Source: Basidiobolus meristosporus CBS 931.73 (taxonomy: Eukaryota; Basidiobolomycota; Basidiobolomycetes; Basidiobolales; Basidiobolaceae). From it: a stretch of DNA of 64,000 bases. Position numbers and translations under genes: made by a program. The notes under the pieces are model-generated. The model was not told the origin of the DNA, did no database searches, and saw nothing but the letters and a program-made list of their open reading frames with translations. Each line of letters begins with the position of its first letter. Position 1 is the first letter of the stretch. The stretch covers positions 1 to 64,000 of the forward strand of contig MCFE01000028.1 of assembly GCA_002104905.1 (NCBI GenBank), given 5' to 3'. This document shows, in pieces, positions 8,988-18,802 of this stretch.

Positions 8988-11738
8988 ATGTATAGTGCAG
9001 TGGTAAGTCGTCTAATAGGTGTAGCCTCCAGAAGATCCTTTCCGCTTCTGAAGTCCTCCTTTTCTCGGGCAACCTACACCACTAGAGGTGCACTAGCGCG
9101 CAATCCGCTCTTAGCACTTGCTCCATCCCCGAGCAAACCTTTCATCCCCAGACTTCCAAACTTGGCTCAAATCCCTCAAAGAAATGCCTCCTTTACCCCA
9201 CTCAGGATTCTTCTAAAGGTCACACGTATACCTCTGGCATTTGCCGGCGTCGGTGCCGGGACCGCCGGATATATATCCTATCGTGTTAATGGTATTTGCT
9301 TCTATTTCTCAACCCAAGTCTCTCTTGACTGGTGATTGCTAAAATCCTTCACCCCAACAGAACTATCACATCAAATGGTACCTGATTGGATGCTGGATGG
9401 GGTATCGAAAATAGGATCTCTTTACGGCTCGGCCAAAGAAAAAGGATTGCCCGAAGTTGGCCTAGCGGATTTCTTTTCAAATCTCTTTGTTACTGACGAA
9501 AATGCCCTCTATAAACCTGACACGAGCGACCCTCCGGAGGTCTCCACACCTGTACCTGTACCTGTATCTGCACCCACACCTGCACCTGCACCGGAGCCAC
9601 CCATTCCTGTGCAAGTTCCAGCACCAGCACCAGTCAAAGTGCTCCCCGTCAAGGAAGCACAAAAAAAGGAGAGGAAGCCTCAACCACCACAAATCCAGCC
9701 AAACGAGCTCACACTTCTTACCAAAAAGCTGATCGAAATCCGAAACCTGCTCAAAGGGATAGACGGTGTGGGGATCCAACTGCCCAGTATCGTCGTGATC
9801 GGCTCTCAAAGCTCCGGGAAAAGTTCAGTTCTGGAGTCGATTGTCGGAAGGGAGTTCTTGCCGAAGGGAAACAACATGGTCACCCGCAGACCCCTCGAGT
9901 TGACCCTGATCCATACACCAGATTCTAACGAGGAGTATGGGGAGTTCCCGCAGCTTGGAATGAGCAAGGTGGAGGATTTCCAACAGATCCAGCAGACGTT
10001 GACTGACCTGAACCTATCGGTCCCCGACAGCGAGTGTGTCTCCAACGAGCCAATCGAGCTCCGAATCCATTCGCCGAACGTGCCCGATCTGACGTTGGTC
10101 GACCTACCTGGGTACATCCAAGTCCACAACATTCATCAGCCAACAGAGCTCAAACAGAAGATCTTCGAGCTGTGTGAAACCTACATCCAGGAGCCAAACA
10201 TCATTCTGGCCGTGTGTCCAGCGGATGTTGACTTGGCCAACTCGGAGGCGTTGCTCTCGAGCCGACGAGTGGATCCACTGGGGATCCGCACGATTGGAGT
10301 GATAACCAAGATGGACCTGATCGCGCCGGAAGACGGGGTGGGCCTGCTGCACAACCGAGAATACCCCCTGAACCTGGGCTACATGGGCGTGGTGTGTAGC
10401 AAAGGCCAGCAGAAGAGCGAGGAGAACACGAGCAAGGCGATTATCCAATACAACGACGCTTTCTTCAGCTCCCACCTCGCCTACCGCGCGAATGGCAGCA
10501 GCTTGGGCATCGGTAGCCTCCGCAAGAAGCTGATGTCTGTGCTTGAGAAGTACATGGGCGAGAACCTGGACGCCCTCATAGATCAGATCCGGATGGAGCT
10601 GGAGGAAACCCGCTACCAGTACAAGGTGCAGTACAACGACCGCAAACTAACCCCCGAGTCGTATCTGGCGGAGACGCTGGATTCCCTCAAGTTCCAATTC
10701 AAGGAATTCTCCGGGAAGATCGGAAAGCCGGAGATCCGCGCACAGCTGCGGCAGTTGCTCGAGCAGCGGGTGATGGATATTTGTGCGCAGATGTACTGGT
10801 CAGAGCCTAACATCTCCAGGCTCACGAAGAAGACGATGGACGATCCGGAGTGGGTCGACCGACTCGGGGCCTGCACCTCCATGCTCACCAAGTCGGGGCT
10901 GGGCAGAGTGGGGACCCAGATGATCACAGACATGCTCATGTCAAACGTAGAGCGGATTGCCAACGCCGAGCCGTTCAACCACCACCCGGATGCACAGAAG
11001 AATGTGCTGAGATTCAGCGAGGAAATCCTGCAATCAAAATACTCGATCACGGTGGACCAGGTGGAGAACACCATCAAGCCATACAAGTATGAGGTCGACA
11101 GCACGCAAGACGAGTGGGACGACGCCGTCAAGCGGGCAGCCTCCTGGATAGAGAAGGAGATCGCCATGTGCGAGCACGTTCTTCGCCACATCAAGAAGAC
11201 TGTGGGCAAGGCGCGGCTGCGGTCAGCCATAGAGCATCTGCTGGACGCCGAGAAGGAAGAGGCCAGGCTGGGAAAGTCTGGGGACCCTGCCGCCGACCAA
11301 GAAATGAGCATTCTGCGTGGCCACCACAACCCGCGATTGCTGGAGATTGCCAAGGAGGCAGTGTACTTGAAGCAGCGAGCGATGCTGTTGAAATTCCGAC
11401 TATCCACGACCAAAAGCAAGAGCTGCCGGAGCGCCGAGAACCGAGCCATGTGTCCGGAGGTGTTCCTAAGCCTGGTTTCAGAGAAGCTGGTCTACACTGC
11501 CAGTATGTTTATCCATATCGAGCTGCTGAACGAGTTTCTGTTTCAGTTTCCGCGGGAGCTGGACAACTTGTTGTACTACGGGTTGGACCGAGGCAAGATC
11601 CTCGAATTTGCCAAGCAGAACCCTCAGGTCATGAAGCAACTGAATCTGGCCGAGCGCCAGTTCACTCTCGAGGAGATACTGGAGAAGCTGAACTACCTGA
11701 CGCTGTTTCGTCAGGAGAGCACCCAGCCCGCGCTCTGA
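8988..11738 (+). CDS. MGM1: Mitochondrial inner-membrane dynamin GTPase Mgm1/OPA1
   Basis: Two exons, 8988-9291 and 9361-11738, with a 69-bp GT-AG intron in matching phase, give 893 residues; yeast Mgm1 is about the same size. An Arg/Ser-rich mitochondrial presequence (1 to about 70) is followed by a hydrophobic segment (about 74-100, RIPLAFAGVGAGTAGYISY) that fits the inner-membrane anchor. A Pro/Ala/Val-rich linker occupies about 156-208. The GTPase domain has G1 GSQSSGKSS (249-257), G3 DLPG (about 349) and G4 TKMD (about 417). A long stalk region follows, with a C-terminal GED-like end (LAERQFTLEEILEKLNYL). Family role: inner-membrane fusion and cristae maintenance. Rhomboid processing to a short form is typical of the family, but the cleavage site cannot be placed here. 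Confidence 0.95.
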
Positions 11739-11943
11739 TCCCTCGTGCCTATCATTGTATATACCACGGCTCATGTCATTCGCTGGATGAGCCAGCCAAT
11801 AAATGAATAATCGTGATGATTTGTTTATGTTTATCACATAGAGGCCCATCAGATGTGGATTGAGGTTAGCAGCCAGAAAGCGCCCCATAGCCAACCCACC
11901 TTTTGCCCTTTTGCCGCTCCCTTGCTATCTTTAATCCCTTCGT
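11739..11943. other. Tandem intergenic spacer
   Basis: About 200 bp separate MGM1 and CKS1, both on the plus strand. An AATAAA-like signal (aataaatgaataa) near 11,800 fits the MGM1 polyadenylation region. Confidence 0.5.
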
Positions 11944-12412
11944 ATGACCGTCCCAACCGAGATCGAGGACTATTCTGATTACTCCGAGGAGGAGGAGGGG
12001 CTCTTCGACGAGAGACAGAAAGCGAGTGACATAGAGAAGTACCAGGAGCAAATCTACTACTCCGATCGGTACAGCGATGATCAGTTCGAGTATCGGTAAT
12101 TGTGTTGCTTGCTTCGCCGTGGATTCCAACCAGATAGCTAAGTCTGCTTTGTTTAGCCACGTCACACTCCCCAAAGCCCTGGCGAAGTACGTGCCTACTA
12201 GTCGCCTCATGTCGGAGGCGGAGTGGAGAGGTCTGGGCGTGGTTCAGTCACTCGGCTGGGAGCATTATTTGATACATGGTAAAGCACAACCTCGAAGACA
12301 CCCCTGAGGTTTTCTAGCCACTAACTCCCTATTGATAGCCCCCGAGCCACACATCCTCTTATTTAAGCGGGAGAAAGACTATCAGCTGAAGTATCCCAAC
12401 GGCAGACGTTGA
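11944..12412 (+). CDS. CKS1: Cyclin-dependent kinase regulatory subunit CKS1
   Basis: Three exons, 11944-12095, 12157-12278 and 12339-12412, are joined by 60-61-bp introns in phase and give 115 residues. The core begins [21 protein letters not shown] (about 37-57), contains [20 protein letters not shown] and ends with the family hinge and strand [12 protein letters not shown]. Cks proteins bind the CDK catalytic subunit and a phosphothreonine on CDK substrates. The residues used for both are present (the YSDRY/RHV anion pocket and the [12 protein letters not shown] hinge). The first 36 residues are an acidic Ser/Glu/Asp-rich extension ([10 protein letters not shown]) longer than in most Cks proteins, and the short tail ends QLKYPNGRR. 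The exons fall outside long open frames, so simple ORF calling misses the gene. Confidence 0.93.
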
Positions 12413-12549
12413 CCTACACCCCCTGGAAGTGAGTCCTTTCTCTTTGTAATATACGTCCCCCGCACTCGTAATTGGAGAAAATGAGCTGTCTCTATAAATC
12501 GTCCTTTATTCAATAAATCAACCCGAGATTAACATTAGCCGTATATACA
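12413..12549. other. Convergent 3' spacer
   Basis: Short 3' region shared by CKS1 (+) and the helicase gene (-); an AT-rich 'tttattcaataaatcaa' lies near 12,507-12,523. No gene is seen. Confidence 0.5.
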
Positions 12550-14340
12550 TCATTGGAACCTCCGCTTCTTCCGAGCGCTGGGCTCGCCTCCCTGCGCGTA
12601 CCGCGAGTTCACCAGCTGAGGCGGGAGCGGGGTGAGTTGCTTCGAAGATAGAGGCTTCAAGATATCCAAGAGTTCTCTAAACAGATGCTTGTGATCCTAC
12701 AGCAATTGAACGGTCAATGATTATCCTGCTGAGTGTCTGCAAGGAACGTACCTCGTTAATGAATGTGATGGACCACCCAGGCACCCCAAGCCTACCCGCA
12801 CGGCCGACCTGGTGAATGTACTCATCCACCGTGGTGGCCATGTCGAAGTTGATGACTTGAGTTACGTCGACAAGATCCACCCCGCGGCCCAACACGCCTG
12901 TGGACACCAACACCGGGTACTCGCCACGGATAAACCCCTGCAGATTGGCCGTTCGCTCCTCCTGCGTTTTGTTGGAATGGATGGCAGCGGCGTTCAGGTG
13001 GCATTTCTTGAAGATCGCCTGGGCCAGCATATCCGCACCGATCTTGGACTCGACGAATATGATCACCGGGGGTCTGAAGTACTTCGGGTCGTTTAGGATG
13101 GAGAACAGCTGCTTCTTCTTGGAGGGATTCTCGACCCACATGAACGTCTGCTTCACCGACTCGTTCGGCATTCTTGGCTTGCCTACGTTGATCTGGACCG
13201 AGTGCGGGCCGAGTGCGACCTTGGTGATCCGCTCGATGTTGCTTGGGATGGTGGCTGAGAACATGAGCGTCTGCATCGGTTGCCTTGCTACCATCTCAAG
13301 GATCCTCTGCACTTGATACTCAAAACCCATCTTGAACATTGCATCCACTTCGTCCATGACCAGTATCCGAATATTCGAAAACATCTCTTCATGCTGCGTG
13401 ATGATTTCCAGCAGTCTGCCTGGCGTCCCCACCACGAGCTGCACCCCCTGCTTCAAGCGATGGATTTGGCTCGGCATTGGCATCCCCCCGACAACCAACG
13501 CAGTCTTCATGTTCTCCAGTCCCTCAGATAGCTGTTTTGCCTGTCCCTCGATCTGGATGCAAAGCTCTCTGGTGGGGTTGAGAATCATCGCGTAAGGGCC
13601 GGAGCCGCCTTGGTAGTGTTTCGACAGGGCGTAGGTGTGTGCGATGGTTGGGATCAGATAAGCCCCCGTCTTCCCGGAGCCGGTTGGCGCACTGCCCAAG
13701 ACATCCCTACCCTCCAAAATGCACGGTATACTCTGCATCTGAATCGGGGTGGGACAGGTGTAACCGTGCTTTTCCATGTTCTCGAGCAGTCTGCTTGCAA
13801 AGCCTCCCTGGTGGAAATTCAGGATCGGTCTGGCCAGGGCTTTTCCCTTGGTTTGGATCTCCAGCTCTCTTCGTATATTCTTCACCTGGGTATCCGAGAG
13901 TAAGGCGACCTCGGGGTGAGCAACGTAGGAAGTGAGCTTGGCATGAAGCAGGGGAGAATCGACCGGTGGTAGGAAGGGTATGGGCAAGGGCGGTGGAGGG
14001 GGGATCTTGTCGGACGCGATCCTCACGTAGGGGGACGGGTTCGAGGATTCCAAGTCGCGAAATTTACACTCTATACTGGATTCAGGGATGGTTTAGGCGG
14101 GCGTAGTGGAAGGGGTATGGAAATCTCGACGGGAGTGTCGGTGGCTATTTACCTACAAACGTCGTGCTCGGTTTTGTCGCTCACGTATTCTCCGTATCTA
14201 CCACATATTATGCATACCGGCTCGCCGACTTCTGGCCACCGCTGTTCCTCGCTCCTCTCCTTTACATAGTCGTCGTCCGCCTCCGTGTGGTCTACTTCGT
14301 ATGGATGGTCCATGGTAGGCAGGGTCAAGGTATCCAGCAT
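12550..14340 (-). CDS. DDX59-like ATP-dependent RNA helicase with N-terminal zf-HIT finger
   Basis: Three exons, 14340-14153, 14075-12752 and 12696-12550, with phase-consistent GT-AG introns of 77 and 55 bp, give 552 residues. The zf-HIT finger is split by intron 1: [20 protein letters not shown] (43-62) joins SIEC (63-66). The acceptor at 14,076 is the only one that keeps the frame and completes the finger. DEAD-box motifs: Q-motif region [12 protein letters not shown] (about 168-179), SAPTGSGKT (191-199), PTRELC (about 230), GTPGRL (about 279), motif II as DEVD (304-307), SAT (336-338), and [10 protein letters not shown] near the end of helicase domain 2. The tail is basic (ARKKRRFQ). The zf-HIT plus DEVD combination is characteristic of the DDX59 family, whose vertebrate member acts in RNA metabolism and ciliary signalling. 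The role in fungi is not known to me. Confidence 0.9.
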
Positions 14341-14568
14341 CACATGGGTGCTTTTCTAGCCGGGTCCCGTGATCCAGCAGGAAATTTTCTCATCCGCATG
14401 ACTGGCCAACCCTACAATCACCTCAACCCCAAAATCGTCAGCTCCTAGACGCCATAGCATAATTGCTATAATCATCACCATCACCATCACTCGCAAGAAA
14501 GCTCGAAAATCCCCTGCGCCGTCAACCCCCCCTCTTTACCTCAGCTGAACGGTTCACCGCCGCACCCA
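14341..14568. promoter_or_regulatory. Divergent spacer between helicase and HMG genes
   Basis: About 230 bp are expected to hold both promoters. It includes a short ATC/ACC trinucleotide run (atcatcaccatcaccatcac) at 14,471-14,490. No TATA box is recognised. Confidence 0.45.
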
Positions 14569-15426
14569 ATGTTCCGTCCCACCCACGCCATTCGCACCAC
14601 CAGCATGCTGTTTCGGCCAACAGCCATCCTTCAGCGCGGTTACACGTCTAGAAAGAAAGTTACCCCGCCGATCGATGGTACTTGTTGAAAAGTCTCCTTC
14701 CCCCTCCGACAAAAGCGTTGTAACTAACCGCAAACCGGCCTCCTGTAGAGAAACTGACCCCTCCGAAAAGACCCATATCCGCCTATCTTCGCTTCCACCG
14801 AGACAACTTACTCAACCGACCCGTCAGCAAGAACACGGTGACTGACCTTTCGAAACGGATCGGGGAGAAATGGAACAGCCTTTCTGACGCGGAAAAAAAG
14901 GTATCCCCACCCACCCAGCCAACAGCCCCACCACCACCAACCATTCTCCCCCGAGTATTGTTAACCTTCCGGCCCCTCCCCAGGTTTACCAAGACGCCGA
15001 GAAGGAAGAATACCAGGAGTACCTGGTGAAATACAAAAATTTCATCGACTCCCTTTCGCCGGAGGATTACCTGAAGCTGGCGCAGGTTCGCAAGGCATGG
15101 AAGGCCCAAGGTAAGAGCTTCCCAAAGCTCAAGGACCCCAACGCACCCAGGAAACCGAGTACCTCGTACGGTATTTTCCTTCAGGAGAAGTACACCAAGT
15201 ACAAGACCGACAAAAGCACCGAGACTTTCCGAAGGATCGCCCAGGAATGGCGACAGATCTCGGATGCCGACAGAAAGGTGATCATTTCTCATGCCATCCT
15301 CCCCCCTTCCCCCCTCTCCTTCCCAGCTGCTAACCCAACCTCTCTCTTCCCCAGCATTATGAGGACTTGGCGGCTGCCGACCGAGCCCGTTACGATCAGG
15401 AAATCAGAGAGTATAAATTCAATTAG
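14569..15426 (+). CDS. Mitochondrial nucleoid-type protein with two HMG boxes (Abf2/TFAM-like)
   Basis: Four exons, 14569-14677, 14749-14900, 14984-15277 and 15355-15426, with introns of 71, 83 and 77 bp, give 208 residues. The N-terminus MFRPTHAIRTTSMLF is Arg-rich without acids, a mitochondrial presequence. Box A starts TPPKRPISAYLRFHRDN (about 39-55) and runs through IGEKWNSLSDAEKK and YQEYLVKYK. Box B starts DPNAPRKPSTSYGIFL (about 137-152), contains IAQEWRQISDADRK and ends HYEDLAAADRARYDQE. Tandem boxes with a short tail are the layout of mtDNA packaging proteins such as Abf2 and TFAM. The expected role is mtDNA compaction, and perhaps transcription initiation. The introns split both boxes, so no single frame shows the whole gene. 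Confidence 0.9.
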
Positions 15427-15498
15427 CCTAAGATTGGTGATGTGTGAATAACTTTAGATAAAAATAAATCATTTGCTCCACAATTTGTATTCCACCAG

Positions 15499-15563
15499 AC
15501 TCACCCTCACCCTCACCTTCACCCTCACCTTCACCTTGACCTTCACCCTTACCCTGGGCCTAA
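15499..15563. repeat. Imperfect 6-bp minisatellite (accctc/accttc)
   Basis: About ten imperfect hexamer units of the form accctc, accttc or accttg follow the 3' end of the HMG gene. A short 'cccaaacccaaacccc' stretch lies at 15,621-15,637. These sequences create long shadow frames on both strands that are not genes. Confidence 0.8.
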
Positions 15564-16100
15564 GCTTGACTCCGACCCTGACACGGCCGGACACCACATC
15601 AATCTTGGCCTTAGTTCCTAACCCAAACCCAAACCCCAACCAGCTTCCGCAATAGGTGAATCGTGTCTCTAATAACATTAGCCACACAGCGGTGCCCCTA
15701 ACTCGGCTTCACCAATGATGTCCTGACCGACCGGACGATAAACTCTTTTCGGCGGAGAGTAGTCCAGTTGGCGCAAGAGATCTCAAGCCCAGGCAATCCG
15801 CTCGGTATGGATCATCTGAGTGATCGCGAAATGAGATGAAATGCACAAGGACCCGGTTGAGCGGATCGGATTGGGCACGCCCAGGCAAGATGCCGGAATC
15901 GGGAAGAGCTCAAAAAAAATCCCACCTACCAGGACTCGCATGGCCATCCACACTGACCGCTGCGTCTCGTTTTCGTCATTTCCTCGAGATGGGATCCATG
16001 GGGGGGGGGGTGCGTGGTACGAGGTATATATTGCCGGTCAGAAATTCCCCTCCCCTCTTCTGTCGTTCCCAATCGTCCACCCCTACCCCATCAGTTATCT
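15564..16100. other. Spacer upstream of the PAS gene
   Basis: About 540 bp without a supported gene. A poly-G run (gggggggggg) lies near 16,001-16,010, followed by a pyrimidine-rich leader before the ATG at 16,101, which fits a fungal core promoter. Longer frames here rely on non-ATG starts. Confidence 0.45.
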
Positions 16101-17045
16101 ATGGAGAGGAACTTCATAGCCATCTACGACCTTTCCCCCGAACGTAAGATCCTTTACCTGTCCGACAGCGTTTACGACGTGCTAGGGTACACGCCAGATG
16201 AACTGATAGGTCAGAGCGGGTTCTGCCTGATCCCAGAGGAGGAGCTGCCCGGCATGCAGACCTACATACTCTACCAGGAGATCAACGACTCCATCATTTC
16301 CCTCCTCTACGGCCACAGTCGAACCAAAACCAACCAGCTCATCCCCATCGAGGCCGCCGCGAGCTGTTGCTACAACATGGTCACCTGTGTCATCGCCCAG
16401 GTCGACCCGAACAGTCACAGCGCCAAAGGTTTGGATTGTGTGTTTTCGAAGTTCCCTCCTCCTCCTCCTCCCCCCAACCCCCTGGCTAACGAGCTTTCCT
16501 CACCACAGCCCGCGCCGCGGCCGCCGAAAGCGTCGTCTACATTGACGACCATCCTAACGGTATGTTCAAAGGAGCATGGAAGGTATCGTGGACCGGTTCC
16601 GGTCTTTCCTCAACTTATCTGGTCAACCCCCGGCCCCCGTCCTCGCGCTAACCAGCTTGACTCAACCTAGGTGCAAGGCTCGAGCGTGAAAGAACTTCCC
16701 GACCCGGACATCCCCACCGAACCCATCAAACTCGAGCCCCGGGCCTGCATGGTGCTCAACCGGTTCACTCGTAAGCTCACCATCATGTACTGCTCCGTGC
16801 CGGCCTCCTTCATCCTGGGGATCAACCCGACGAAGTGTACCGGCGGCTCGTTCGTCTCCTACCTTCACCCGGAGGACTCGGACTACGTGGTCCAGGAGAT
16901 CGACCGGGTGAAGTCCACCTCCTGCGTGGCCCAAACCAAGTTTCGATTCATCTCGCCCACGAAAGGGGTGATCCCCGTGTCCCTGACGGTCACCGCCTCG
17001 TGTGACGGGCTGATCGCGGTGCTCCAAAGCGCGGCTCCATCTTGA
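16101..17045 (+). CDS. Small PAS-fold protein (two PAS-like domains)
   Basis: Three exons, 16101-16428, 16509-16582 and 16671-17045, with 80- and 88-bp introns in phase, give 258 residues. Residues 1 to about 105 form a PAS fold: FIAIYDLSPERKILYLSDSV, then YDVLGYTPDELIGQSGFCLI and a helical core with KTNQLIPIEAA. Exon 2 adds ESVVYIDDHPNG. A second PAS-like domain (about 150-256) starts ACMVLNRFTRKLTIMYCSVP, with FILGINPTKCTGGSFVSYLHPEDSDYV. No GXNCRFLQ flavin motif is seen, so a classic LOV photoreceptor is unlikely. There is no kinase, GATA or other output domain. It could be a sensor or dimerisation partner of a PAS transcription factor. The partner is unknown. Confidence 0.75.
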
Positions 17046-18330
17046 GGGAGAATCGGGGCCGTCCTTTCCCCTACCCTACCCTACCCATCCATTCGTCTCC
17101 ACCCTAAACCCTATGCCCGCAGAGGCTCGATTCCACGTCATACCAATCTCCGCCCGATTCACCTCCGCCAATGGATGTACCACGCCCAACGACACCTGTC
17201 CCGTGCCTGGTCGCTCGAAAACCCCGTCCTGACGGATTGGAGAGCTGGTGACGTCTCCGGGCTGAACCGCTCGGAGATTAGGAGAGGGGGTCGTCTCGCC
17301 TGTACATCACCGAGTTTTCCTTTCCCAGTTCCTCCCTTTCCCTTCCCCTTTCCCTATCCCTATCCCTATCCCCACCCAATGCTCCTATCTCTCCTGTAAA
17401 TAAATGTAAAGTTCATCCATTCGGAACCTCCCTCCCCCCGATCGCCACCGCCGGACATCCCGTGTGGCTACCGACCGATCGACCCGTTACGAGGTCATCT
17501 TCGACCGCATCGGCCCGGGCCAAGTCACGGACCAACTTAATCAATAACCGGCCCCTTGGTGTAGATGTCTTGTGTCACCCGCGTCCCAAGTACTGGTCGA
17601 CCAATGGGCGGGAATTTCCGCCACCAGGTGAGAGATGATCGTTCGACCAACGCTACGTGAGGCTCGTTGGATCTGGTGTGGGTGGCGTCCTCATTGGAAG
17701 AGGGTAAACGGGTGTGTGTTTGTGTGTGTGTGTGTGTGTGGCTCTCATGTGGGTGAGGCCGACCTGGTCTCTCCCAAGCCCAATCCAGAAAGAGTCCCCC
17801 CTATCGCAACACGATCCACGTTGCTTCGGGAGGTCCGTGTGGACGATGAGCCCGCAAGATCCTCCACTAACCGTGATCCAGGGAGAATGATCTACACCTG
17901 TCCGCCACAACCGAATCATTGGCTCGTGTCTCCCCATCTCCTAAGCCTGGACGGGTGGTGACCAACGGTTTGTCCGGCATTCAAGATCGACATCTCCACC
18001 TAGGGGGCGACCAACCTGGTGGGCCCGGCCTTGCCTGGCCATCAATAGGTCCCACACACCCCATTTCTTTACGCCCCTTCTCACTTGTACCGGTATCGGG
18101 GCTTTCCCCCCATTCCGACTCATCCTCCCAATAGCCGTCCTGCGGCTCATCACCATCACCAGTCGGATGGAAGCGGCTTGGATCCACCTAGGCAAGGAAT
18201 GCGAGAATTCCCTAAGCCAGCGTGGGTTGGTTCGTCCCATGGAACCAGGCTCGCCCGACCTGTCTCACCTAAAGCCACATGAGGATTGTTCCTAGGCAAA
18301 TCCCTGGTAGGTTGTCTTGCTGGGTGGGCC
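17046..18330. other. Gene-island margin without recognised genes
   Basis: GC-rich sequence continues to about 18.3 kb but no frame on either strand has a recognisable domain. It contains pyrimidine-rich and low-complexity stretches: ctaccctaccctaccc near 17,071-17,087, tatccctatccctatcccc near 17,355-17,373 and a GT microsatellite. Short frames around 17,630-18,290 overlap on both strands and look like composition artefacts. An unrecognised small gene cannot be excluded. Confidence 0.4.
17711..17742. repeat. (GT)n microsatellite
   Basis: An interrupted run of GT dinucleotides (gggtgtgtgtttgtgtgtg and on). Confidence 0.9.
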
Positions 18331-18439
18331 AAAGTGGGCCAAGTACCAAAAGGTATTTTGCGGATGTTCAGGAAGGGATCATGGCAAAGGTGGCGGCAAC
18401 AGTTTGCATGTTTCCAAGATGCACATGCTGCCAGCAATA
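18331..18439 (+). pseudogene. Transposase C-terminal fragment (tnp2-like family)
   Basis: The plus strand reads a TKRYFADVQEGIMAKVAATV block followed by a FPRCTCCQQY motif. The same block occurs at 26,440-26,540 (copy A), near 28,070-28,160 (copy B, minus) and 35,250-35,400 (copy C, minus), where it is the cysteine-containing C-terminal part of the transposase. It is cut on the right by a Copia-2 LTR beginning TGTTGTAAA at 18,440. It retains more G+C than the other copies and marks the left edge of the repeat compartment. Confidence 0.75.
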
Positions 18440-18555
18440 TGTTGTAAATTTTGTAACCACACCTAAATATTCCCTTATGTGGGCCACCTGGACCGTAACC
18501 AACAAATCTTTGAATATCTCACCAGAACATTAGATACACTGGACATGAAACATCT
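18440..18555 (+). repeat. Copia-2 LTR 5' fragment
   Basis: It starts TGTTGTAAATTTTGTAA and is followed by CACCTAAATATTC. This parallels the start of the next LTR copy at 18,556 and the complete LTR at 21,313-21,663 (read on the minus strand). It is truncated where the next LTR copy begins. Confidence 0.65.
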
Positions 18556-18797
18556 GCTGTAAAAATTCGGAATTCCACCTAAATATTCACCTAACTTGGT
18601 CACTTGGATCATTACCTACAAAATCTTGGAGAACACCGACCAAATTCCTTGTTGGGATTTACTTGGAATATTTACCCAGTACATGAAAACCAGATAAGTT
18701 GTCCAAACAGCCCCAAACTTTGCACACATGTTCTTGGGACCTTCCTAAGCCTATTCTACGTGTTTGCTATGCCAAGACTATGTGAAAGCATAAATAC
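18556..18797 (+). repeat. Copia-2 LTR, 3'-truncated
   Basis: About 240 bp closely match the reverse complement of 21,400-21,663, including shared stretches such as ccaaacagccccaaactttg and cacacatgttcttgggacct. It lacks about the last 100 bp of the 351-bp LTR and is joined directly to the middle of gag, so the LTR end, leader and gag start were lost in one deletion. Confidence 0.8.
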
Positions 18798-18802
18798 TAC
18801 TT

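Noticed and set aside
9477-9809. Cys/Arg/Tyr-rich frame opposite MGM1
   Set aside because: Antisense of the Pro/Ala/Val repeat linker. The CRCRYRYRY pattern is a by-product of the repeated codons.
10613-11449. 278-residue minus-strand frame opposite MGM1
   Set aside because: Antisense shadow of a strongly coding GC-rich exon; no protein-like features.
15499-15640. Interstitial telomere repeat (ccctaa-like)
   Set aside because: Units are accctc/accttc and cccaaac, imperfect, with no run of CCCTAA. A minisatellite fits better.
16014-16100. N-terminal extension of the PAS protein
   Set aside because: It requires a GTG start and low-complexity leader codons. The ATG at 16,101 directly precedes the PAS fold.
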